Assembly (NCBI GenBank): GCA_029237695.1
Contig: JAQRGA010000045.1
Coordinates: forward strand, 1 to 64,000
Direction of reading: 5' to 3'
From: Conchocele bisecta
Taxonomy: Eukaryota; Mollusca; Bivalvia; Lucinida; Thyasiridae
Length of the DNA: 64,000 nucleotides
In this document: positions 46,901 to 58,900 of the stretch, piece by piece
Layout of the letters: every line of letters starts with the position of its first letter
Numbering within the stretch: the stretch's first letter is position 1
Translations under genes and position numbers: made by a program
Notes under the pieces: model-generated
What the model saw: the letters and a program-made list of their open reading frames with translations, nothing else
Databases searched by the model: none
Told to the model about the DNA's origin: nothing

Positions 46901-49900
46901 CCGTCCGTCTGTCTATGTTTTGGAAATGTTTGTAATCAAATCACCCATAGCGTCCACAGATCAAATGTTCCAGTTTACCATGTTTTACCAATCCCCTTGT
47001 TTTGCCAGGTGATGTACACCAGGGCCTATGTATACACCTCAGTTGAGAAATAAACTGTTTTCCTAATCTGTTTCGCCGCTTCCAGGTGTATCTGAGACAC
47101 AGTGCCTTTAACCCTTCCAACACCACAGGCCTATATAGTGGTATTATCAAAAGGTGTAGATCCAGATGCTTTTCAAGAACAAAAACACCCCCTTTTCATA
47201 TATGGACTAGTCTGAAAACAAGTTTCTGTGACGGTTGGATTGGTTGCAATATGAACATATCAAAATCTATTCCAGGGGGCCATTTCACTAAAATTGCTAA
47301 GATTAAAATGTTTGTAAGTGCGAAATTATGATAGTCTGTAAATTTCACATTAACAATGTTTTCTTGTAAACAATTATTGGATTTACATTTATTGAGCATA
47401 GGCTGCATATGCAGCCAATGCTCAATAAATGTAAATCCATCATTTTAAATTTTCAGACGATCATAAATTTGCACTTTAAATACAAACATTTTAGTCGTAC
47501 AAGGTTTAGTGAAACGGGCCCCAGTTACTTAGGGGTGAAAGGGTTAACGGATGTTTTCCAACTAGCACAAACTGCGAAGAGCCATCTCAACTACAGTATA
47601 ATGAACGAACAGTGGATGCCCATATCTAGGAATACATAGATGAGAAATAACGGAGCCCACGGAAGGAGCGAGATAATTCAATGGGGAGTTAGGCCCTTCT
47701 TCCACTGACTCATTCAAATGGCGCCAAGTCATTTACATTGACAGACATGGGCATTATGCACAACACATCGTCTACAATGTCTGAACTTTCCAGTTTCTGT
47801 TTTATAACCAGCAATTGAGACACTCCATGTGATTTTGTACCTAAGAAGGTGTGCGCTATCAAATGAAAAATGTTTACACATTCATGAAATTTTACGTAAA
47901 TGACATCGAAAGTTGGATACATGTTTAGAGATGCTATGAAACTTTCGTCAACTTTCAAAGGTATTTACAGAAAGTATCATAATTTCTGTAAATAATTTTC
48001 ATGAACAATCACACATCCTCTTAGGTACAAAATCACATCATGGCCTGCGTCTGATTAAACGATTCTCTTATGAATCCCATTAACTCACTTGATAAATGCG
48101 ATCGACATTAGCAAAACGCTTGCACACGACGTTGGCATATAATAAAACCGCGGCATTTGCATTTTATCTCGCATGAACAATGATATGTTTCTGCTTATTC
48201 AAAAACCAATTATGAAAGGGGATTATAGTAAAAGCTTAGGCATCAACAGATAAATGTAAACAGCGTCTTCGTGACATCGTCGTCTCATATTTTCATATGT
48301 GACCCGTCAAGGGAAAGGGTAACTCTTGCCGAAACTAGGGTTTGGGCAGTCTAAACTGGCGTTTGAGCTCAAACCGTGGTTTAAGCTATCAGAAACCCTA
48401 GTTTGAGAGTCCAAACGGTGGTTTCTGCCGCCAAGTGCACAATAATTGCTCAAACCAGGGTTTAAGAAAACTACCATTTGGGATCTCAAATGGCAGTTGA
48501 AGCCCAAACAAGGGTTTGAGGAGCCTAAACTAGGGTTTGAGCTCCAAACCATGGTTTAAGGAATTATTGTGCATTTGGCTTGCCATAAACTCTCATACAT
48601 ACGCTGTTATTTACTGCTATCCATGTATGTTTCGTTCTACACATGTACATGCGTTTCTATGGTTTCTGATTTTTGGAAGAAATAACAGATTATTGTTAAT
48701 TCCTTGCAGGTTACGCTGGTATCGACTGTGAAGTGCAGTCTGACCCCTGTTACCCTGACCCCTGTCTCCATGGTGCCCAATGTCAACAAAACTACTCCGT
48801 CGCCAGTGGTTATCAGTGCGAATGCTCTAGCGGGTTCATAGGCGAGAGATGCGAGGCGAAGGTTCTGGAATGTCTCTCCTCGCCGTGTAACCATGTTGGC
48901 ACGTGTCTGGAGAATATCGGGGTTGTCGGGTATACCTGTCGCTGTCCGCACCAGTACACCGGCAAACTGTGCGAAATAGAATTTGACGGTTGCTTAGCAA
49001 CGGAATGTCAGAACGGAGGAATGTGTGTCAGCTCTGCTCAAGGTTTGTGGATTTGTATTATGATATTACCTGGTATTATTGTATGAACTTTTTAATTCTT
49101 ATAATTCGGATTTCATTGAACATTTGTTCAATGAAATCCGAATTATAAGAAATAAAAAGTTGATGTTCAACATCATCCATAATATTATATGTGACTGTGA
49201 CTGTAACTTGAGCAATGGGTATTATGGGATTTGTGACCAGCGAGGCTCCTGATCAAGTAGCACGCTCCTGTAGCCTGATAACGATCTAGAATGTAGAAGC
49301 ATAGTGGGTGTTTCATTGATGTAAAGGCGAACAGTGCAGATCCTGATCAGACATTGCGGATGCACAGGCTGATTTTGATATACACTGGTTGCAATACACA
49401 TTCTTCTCATTTCTCCAGTCACAATCACATATGTTAATGTATAGGACACATTATAATTCGGCCACTTGTACAGTGACATGGATATTTGCACAAACATTTG
49501 TTTTTATTCGACCGCTAACGAAGAATTATACAACCAACATCCACATTTGAGGTCTTACAGCTTTTATGCAAATTGGCCTATGTCGGCTATGTTTGCTAAA
49601 TATATGCTATTGCACATGTTTCCGCAGTCTAAGAGTGCGACGATTAACCGCCATACTCAATTATTCGCGATTCGTAACTCCATGGTTCGGTGCATGATTA
49701 CAATCTTCAGGATACGCCTCTTTATTTATCAATTTGTGTTTTCCAAAAATATATTTTTAGCTCGTTGTTTTTGTTGTTGTTGCTGCTGCTGTGAAATTCC
49801 CTTTCTTACTTTTCGCGAAACGCTTTCCACTCCTGATTTAATAATTATTAGTATATATGTCATCCACAAACACATACTGCGAACAATTTCAGGACGTTCA

Positions 49901-52900
49901 GTCCGTTGATCTGTTGTAAGTTTACTGTCTGTTTCACGAAAGCTGCCCAAATTTTACGGCTATATAAACGATCCAAAAATATTATCCCAATATTATTGCA
50001 TTGTTTATATGGCCGTAAAATTTGTGCAGGTTTCGTGAAACAGACAGTAGTTGGTTAGCCCAGGCGGCGTCTGGGTATACCAGTGAGACATGCTCTACTA
50101 TGAAATGTTTCTATAATATTGCTATTGGTGCCAATATTCTAAATATCATTCTATTTTCCTTTCTGTATTCATGGCAAAGATTTTATCAGGACGGTCTATA
50201 GAACTCGATTAGAAACATTGCTCGTTGTTTGGATTTAGTCTAGTGATTGGTGACTTGATGACGGCGTATTTGTATCTCCTACTGGTAGCGAATGTTGTGT
50301 TTATTTGTCCTTCATTAACCCTTACTACGCTGAATTAAATGTTGTCGTCTGCTGTAAATGTTTTATTTGCAATATATCTCGATAAAACCTGTTTTGGCAG
50401 CGCACGAGAATCGTCTCCACTGGAGACGAGTCTCATGTGCTGTGAAAACAGTTTTTTGTTCTTAAGAATTAAGGCAAAAATGTAAACAAGCAGACTACAA
50501 TTTTCGTCTCCCGTGTAGTGAGCGTTAACAATTAGAGCACGGGAAACAAAAATGCCGTTTGCTGTTGTTTCATATTTAGTCTTCTTTCTCAATAAAAGCA
50601 AGGCCTGGCAGCACTTTAGCATCATGTCGTTGTAAGTTATTCTACACCTCGATAAATTCTCCAAAAATATTGTGTAGTACCTATCCATATTGAAACAATG
50701 CATTGCAGGCCACATTTGTAACTGCTCTATCGGCTGGGAGGGAGTTAGCTGCGAGACTGACATTGACGAGTGTATTACCTCCCTATGCCTCAACTACGGC
50801 ACGTGCATCAATGTGGCCGGCACGTATCTCTGCATCTGTACGCGGTTCTGGATGGGTGAACGGTGTGAGCTGGACAGTGCGGAGTGTGACTATAGTCCGT
50901 GCCACAACAACGCCACATGTGTGGAGAACTTGGGGGCCCCGCCATTCTGTATCTGCGACCAAGGTAAGGAAGGCCACATGCAATTTGTGGTATGAACGAC
51001 AAAAAGCTCTTTAAATCATACTTAATTTTACTCCCATATTAAATATCTAGGAGGTAGGACACTCGCCATATTTTCAACCAACGGAAGTGGATTATATACC
51101 TTGGGCCCTGCTCGACCAGATGGGTCTCGGGCTTCTCGCGCGTTACAATTATTGAATTGGCGAGCCGGGCTGAATGTACACTAGTACCACTTCCGTTGGT
51201 TGAACAGATGGCGAGTGTCCTGCCTTCTAGATATTTAATATGAGAGTAAACATGGGTATGATTTAAAGATAGTTTGTCGTTCATACCACAAATTGCCTGT
51301 GAGGAAGGCCAAAGCGATTTTGCTTTCTTCGGTATTGCTATATTATATATGGCTGTGACTGGAGACATGGGGCTTATAGGATTTGTGACCAGTGTAGCTC
51401 CTGATCAAATATCACACTCATGTAGCCTGATAACAATCTGTGTTGCTTGTTGGAAGCAAGATGAGTGTTTCATTGATGAAATGACGATCAGTGTAGATCC
51501 CGATCAGCCTGTGCATTCACAAGGTCGCATAACCCGTAAGCCTTATTTCTCCAGTCACAGCCACATATGAGTCTGGAGAAATGGGGTTTTGGGACCATCC
51601 AGGTCCAGATCAGCCTGTGCATAAGTATTTTCTGTCATTGATTTAGAAGGTACTCTACTGTTAGTTTCACCAAACCTGCCAAAATGTTACGGCTATATAC
51701 ATGTATACAATGCAAACACAATATGTTTTGGATAATATTAAAGTTTATAAAAAACTTTAGACTGAGCCTTCCTTTAATTTTGTGTAATTTGGTCCAATAT
51801 TGATTTTATTTAGAAATAAAAATTCCCAAGTTAAATCCCCATAGATATCTTCACAGAGTGAATGAAATGGTGGACCGACTTTCAAAATTGAACTTTTCTT
51901 TTTCTTATTTATATCATTTCGAAGCTATCTAGCCAGATTTCGTAATTTTTCGTTTTTTGGCTCCCACAGCTCATCCACATCATTTCCCCCCATGTTAAAT
52001 TCCCATAGACAAACCATGTTTTCGTAATAAAATCCATATTTGACCAAATTTCACGAAATAAAAAGAAAACTCATTCTTAAGTTTTGATAAAATTTAATAT
52101 CGAAAAGAATATCGTTTTTGCATTGTTTATATGGCCGTAATATTTTGGCAGGTTTCGTAGGTAGGCATTAATTTCAGAACATACGCAAAATGCAATAAGG
52201 TCTTTAACTTAATTCTCAATCTATAATGTATTACATCAATAACATTTTCATACTGTTGTCTTATTAAGATGTGCCAAGTATAATTACATTGTATTAATAT
52301 TATGGTTTAAAACTGAAATTCATTCATAAGTTTCAATACGGTTATCTTAACTTTTTGTCACGGCGATATCGTTGTTTCCTCACTAAATCATTTACACACC
52401 CAGTTTATTTGCTTTGATCAGGAACCACGGGGGATTTGTGCGAAACAGTATTGGATGGCTGTTCCCCGAACCCTTGTGCCAATGGTGCTGTGTGCACAAA
52501 CAAGAGGGGCGTCTTCAGTTGCCTGTGCCAGTCGGGGTATACAGGTACAAGCAAACTCCAGTAGCCCATTTCATCAACATTGCAAAGTATACTTTAGTAG
52601 CAAAGTATACTTTGAGGGAGAAATTTTCAATTTTATGATAAATGTATTAATTTTTGTTATACTGAATTTATTACATTATCACAGCCAATTTGGCTGTGAT
52701 AATGTAATAAATTCAGTATAATAATTCTGCATACTTTTAATCATGAACTATATGCATTTGCTAGTTCTATATGAAATAATGCATTTCAGGAAAAATAAAT
52801 GATTACTCCCTCAAATTATACTTTGCTAGTAAAGTATACTTTGCAATGTTGATGAAATAGGCTACTGATAAGCTTCGAGTCTAAAGAGTATTGTACCCCC

Positions 52901-55900
52901 CTGACTTTAAATTACATGCGTATTTTATTTTTACAAATGGATGTCTTCATTATTAAATAGGGTACACATGATAAAAACATAAAACAAATTTAACCATACA
53001 CTTATTTGAGTGTATTATTACTTTTTCACTTATTTATACTGTAATACAGTTGGAAATTTACTTAGTTGAGCTGCAAAAAGCAAACAGTGTTTGCTTTTTG
53101 CAGCTAAAGTAAGTAAATTTTCAATATTATTACAGTATTTTCACTACCACTGTTGATAATCAATGCGTATTCAGCTAAAATAAGTGCGTACAATATACCA
53201 ATACGCACCAATAAGGAAGAAAATCAATATAAATGCATGTGTTAAAGTAAAATACGCATTGAATTTGAAATAGGGGATTTAATACTCTTTAGATACAAAC
53301 CTTATCTGTAGCCGATTTCATCAACATTGCAAAGTATACTTTAGTAGCAAAGTATACTTTCAGGGAGAAATTTTTTAATTTTTTTGAAAAATTTATTAAT
53401 TTTTATTATACTGAATTTATTACATTATCACAGCCATTATGGCTGTGATAATGTAATAAATTCATTATAATAATTCTGCATACTTTTAATCATGAAATAC
53501 ATGCATTTGTTAGTTCTATATGAAATAATGCATTTCAGGAAAAATAAATGATTACTCCCTCAAAGTATACTTTGCTAGTAAAGTATACTTTGCAATGTTG
53601 ATGAAATCGGCTACTGGATCATGTACTAGCTCCAACCAAGCAGTGCCAACGATGTCAATGACGTCAAGTGAATCAGTCACGTCATGTGACGTGTAATTGT
53701 CACAATGTGAGAATGATGTGTTGTGGGGATCAAACTTGGAACCTCTAGTTTCTTGTACCATCACTCTACTTTCTGAGATAACCGGACACAGACGGGATGG
53801 TTCAATGGGTGGTATATACGGTACTTTTGTTGAGAAATAAAGAATATGCAGAAAAAAATGTTGGTAAATTTTAATCCCAGTGTAGATCCAGATCAGCCTG
53901 TGAATCACTATCTGGCCTAAAATGGGTAAACAATTACCAAAACTTGTGTAGATAAATCTTGTTATTGTATCACCTTAGCTGAGACGCCCCGTTATTTTGT
54001 ACCTTCGGACGTCTGTGTAATTGCATTACATACGTTTACAAAATTTACAATAATTTTCATAAATATTCAAAAGTTGATAATTCTGCATGTACTATGAAAA
54101 TCGTGTCAACTTTTGACGCCATTTACAGAAAATGTTGTAAATTTTGTAATTTCCTGACATTAAGCAGATGTGTCTCATAATGCCAGTGAAAATTTCACCT
54201 TGGAAGACACGTTGATCCAGCTTAAAATGACCTTAGCTATATTGGCAGCTGTTTGTAATAGACATACACATACTTGTTAAACAGACTACAAACCCCATTA
54301 CATCAGTCACACACTCATTCAACAATCGTCAAATCTTTATTTGAGACACGCCATGTGATTTTTGTACCTTCGGACATCTGTAATATTTCATGAAATAAGT
54401 TTACAAAATTTACAATACTTTCCGTAAATGGCGTCACAGGTTGACAAAACTCTCAGAGTACATGCGAAATATTATTTCGCATGTACTCTGAAAGTGTTGT
54501 TAACTTTTTACTTTATTTATGAAAATATATTGTAAATTTTGTAAACGTATTTAATGAAATTACGCAGATGTCCGAAGGTACAAAATCGCATGGCTTGTCT
54601 CATTTGTCAGGACGGACATGTGCGTCCCAACTGGACTGGTGCGCCGTCCACGCCCCCTGCCTCCATAACGCCTCGTGTACCAGTCTATTGGACGACTATA
54701 TCTGCCACTGTCTACCGGGCTTCTCGGACAAAAACTGCAGTCTAAATATAAATGACTGTAACCCTGACCCCTGTATCCATGGCAACTGTACAGATGGAGT
54801 CGATGAATACACATGTGGTTGCGCTCCCGGATTTAAAGGTATTTATCCAAAGCTTTCTATTCAGAAATGTGATGTTAACAAGCATTTGTATTGCTATTCT
54901 TTTAAAACTCTTTTTGTCAAATGTGTGAATGTTCGTCCAAATTGCATGTACATATTGTAGTTAAAATCGAAAATTAGGCAAAGAATATAATATAATCTCC
55001 ATAGTTTATTGACAGCAAACTCACTACCTTTATTTAATTGACCAAATTACATAAACTTATCAATACAAGCTCCAGATAAGTTGCGTATTTGTGTATTTTC
55101 CGCACTTATATTAGCAGCTCAAGTAAGTGGTGAATTTTTAAATTTGTTTTATTTTATTTATTATTTGTTCCCTATTTAATATTAAAGGAAGACAATTTAT
55201 AATACATTTGTACATTTTAAAGTAAAATACGCATTAAAGTTGAAATATGTGGGTATAATACTCCTTATCTGGATCTCTGTCAATACACGTGTACATTGTA
55301 TATGTAACATGCTCTGCAGCCGTTTTATTACATTAATATTGAACGATTGTTTCTCAAGTTTTGTGCATGTTGATGCTGCTTTGACGATATTCAGAGGGCA
55401 TTTTAATTTACACGTGTCTCTCCATCCTTCTGTCTGTCTATCATTATACGTGTACAGCCGATCCTCGATATACTCAGTTGACATCAAGTGCATGAACGTA
55501 ACATTTATATACCCCACCACGATAGAGGAGGGGGGCATTTAGTGTTACCCTTGTCTGTACGTCCCGTCCATCCTTCCGTACGTCCATCACATTTCCTTGC
55601 ACGGATCTGCATCATATTTAATATACGCATTGCTCTAATGGTTCTCTACCGCCCTGTGACAAATCCACGTTCGTCACACCCCAGCTAAGCACAAGGTCAA
55701 TGTGCCATACTTGGTGCGTCAAAAACTTTAACGCTCTGGCAAATGTCTTATAATTTATGTTTCCTAACACGGATCAGTGCCCCGTTTCACTAAACTTCCT
55801 ACGACTAAAATGTTTGTAAGTGCGAAATTATGATAGTCTGTAAATTTCACATTAACAATGATTTCTTGTAAACAATTATTGGATTTCATTTATTGAGCAT

Positions 55901-58900
55901 AGGCTGCATAGCCTAAATGTAAAGTCATCAATTGAAATGTACAGACTATTCTAAATCTGAACATTTTAGTCGTACGAAGTTTAGTGAAACGGGCCCCTGC
56001 TTGATATTTCATACAGGCATTGCTCTAATGGTCCTCTTCCGCCCTGTGAAATATCCATGTTTGTCACGCCCCCGCTAAGCCCAGGGTCAAGGCCACATAC
56101 TTGGTGCATCAAAAACATTAACGCTCAGGTAAATGTCTTCTAAATTGCTTGACCCTAAATGATACGTTTTTGTGTTGGTGAGCCGTTAAGCAGCTTTCCA
56201 TTCCATATCTTGTTTTCTTCCACGAATCTGCTTCATATTTAATACACGCATTGCTATTATCGTCTTCTACCGCTCTGTGGCAAATCCACGTTGTCCCGCC
56301 CCCGCTAAGCCCTGGTCAAGGTCACACATTTGGTGTATCAAAAACTTCTAACACTCGGGTATATATCTTATAATTTCTGTTTCTTTGCAACAATCTGCTT
56401 CATATGTCATACATGTATTTTTCTAATGGTCCTCTACAGCCCTGTGACAAAATACATATGTTACGCACCGCTAAGTTCAGGGTTAATGTCGCATACTTGG
56501 TGTCCTTGTAACATTTCCGATTAAACGTTAAACAAAGGTCGTTTAATACTGTCAAAGCAGTAATGGTGCACATTTCCTAGTTCACTCTGGGTCTGATCTA
56601 TCTGGAGTTATCACCGTTTTTCGACTTTGAAAGTCAGAGTTTGTGCTTGTCCGGCGAACTGATTCTACACTTTTCAGCTGATCGTCTTCATACTCGATAT
56701 ACATCACTACCATCCCTTGTAAGCCTTCGTAACATAAATTGTTTTGCTTTACCCTCAATGTATCTGCAGCATGCCACAATTTGGACACTGAAAATCACAT
56801 TTGTTCTTTGTATTCTACAGTTTTCATCCGATCCTCTTGAGGATAAATCTCAACCATCAAGTGAAGGAGTGCGTAACGTAACTTAGTTTACTTTGCAACC
56901 AATCCATCCGGATCAAGTGCAGCTTTATTGCACTTCTACGTATGTGTTGAAGGCTGTGCACAACTTCTGCCACATTCCAAGACACAAATTACAGCAATAA
57001 GGGCGCCAGATAAGCTTTGTGTCAAAAGAGTAGTGTACCCACTGATTTCAGATTAAATACGTATTTTATTTTTGCAAATTATTGATTTTCGTCATTATTA
57101 ACTCGGGAACAAATGATCAAAACAAATTGAAACATTCACTTATATGAGTATACTATTACTTATTCACTTATTTATACTGGAATCTGGAGCTCTGATTGCC
57201 AGGCACCGACTTAATCACAACTGAATGGGACACACGGCAGCTGACTGTCCTCAAATTGTTCACTCCCACATTTGCCGTACTGCAGGCCGGAACTGTGACC
57301 TTGACGTGGATGAATGTGACCTTGACCCCTGCATGAACAACGCCACTTGTGTTGACCTGCATAATGCCTTCCAATGTCGGTGTGCCGAGGGATTTACTGG
57401 TAATAAACTGTGTAACTTGTTTCATCCTAAATAACTGGAATGTACTGTGATATCGTCACAAAATCATTATCACACTAGTCCATTTATAAAAAAGGGTTGT
57501 TTTTTTTTCTGAAAAAAGAAAATGAATATTACTGGCAAAAAGTGCAGATCCTGATGAGACAGCTCGTCACAAGCCGGCTCATCTAGATTCACACTGTTTG
57601 AAAATACCACTACACAGATCTGTAGTGATCAAAGGGTTAAACTGTGGGACATTTTCATCTGCTGTTCTTTTATATTGTGTCGTCTTTCTCAATAAGGGAT
57701 AGTTGTGGCCTAGGGGCTTAGCCTTCAAGTCTGAAGGCTGTGGGTTCAAGCCTCGCCTTAGGCATCACAAATACTTTCATAGTATTTCCATTCAACAGGT
57801 CTGTCGGATGAGACTTTAAACTGTGGTCCCGTCTCTAAATGATTTTAGCTGTTGCTGGGAGGGACGTTAAACACATTCACCTTTAACTTCCTCAATAATC
57901 CCGTACTTAAATTCGGTTGCTGGGACGTTAAACACGTTCACTTTTCTTTCTCGATAAAAACATGGTTTGACAGCACTTCAGAATCATTTCATTGTCTTTG
58001 CAATAAATGTAAAATAGAAAATGAACAACAGACAACAACATTTAAATTACCATTGTAAGGGTTAATTTCCAGACTATTCCCTTTGAACAGTGGTAAGGTT
58101 GTGTGCAATTATTCACTAACAATGTAGATCCTGATGAGACGGCTCTTTACGACCGTCTCATCTGGATCTACAGTGTTTGCAAACATTAGAGAGGTCCCTG
58201 GTGTTGAAATGGTTTACAGTATAATGTTTTGTGCCCCTCCATGATGGTGGAGGGGACATTTAATGTTACCTTGTCCGCCCGTCCCATTTTCTTACAATTT
58301 TGCATTTGTTTTACTATCAAAGCAGTAAGTGGACATCCGTGTTCTCATTTGAATCATTACATGTATCTCAAAATTGCAGATTGTAAAATATTGCTATCTC
58401 TTTTAGGCATAACATATCAATAATAATTGCTTGTGTACACTTACGTCTCTTGACATATAGATTTTGTAAACTACATATGAGAGATGCCATGTGAGTTTGT
58501 ACCTTTAGGCATCTACGTAATTTCATGACATACGTTTACAAAATTTACAATATTTTCCGTATATGGTGTCAAAAGTTGACAAAATTGTTAGAGTACATGC
58601 GGAATTATATTCCGCATGCACTCTGAAAATCTTATCAACTTTTGACTTTATTTATGAAAAATATTGTAAAGTTTGTAAACGTATTTAATGAAATTACGCA
58701 GATGCCCGAAGGTACACAAAATCACATGGCGTGTCTCATAATATACAGTACTTGCATTTCCGGTGCCACCAGGTCATGTATGCGAGATGAACCTTAACGA
58801 CTGTGATCCCGACCCCTGTTACCATGGCAGCCAGTGTGTGGACAAGGTCAACGGTTATATCTGCATATGTATACCTGGTTACCAAGGTAATATCAATTAG

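Noticed and set aside
48318..48585. Interstitial telomere repeats
   Set aside because: AAACTAGGGTTTGAG motifs alternate in orientation and spacing and do not match the animal TTAGGG array.
50703..51014. Overlapping ORFs in other frames and on the minus strand over the EGF exons (also at 45597-45914, 48637-48951, 54560-54814)
   Set aside because: Shadows of GC-rich EGF exons; only the frame giving six-cysteine EGFs is coherent.
57690..57770. tRNA gene with A and B boxes
   Set aside because: It is followed by a SINE core shared with 46.3 kb and 28.7 kb; it does not fold as a proper tRNA.
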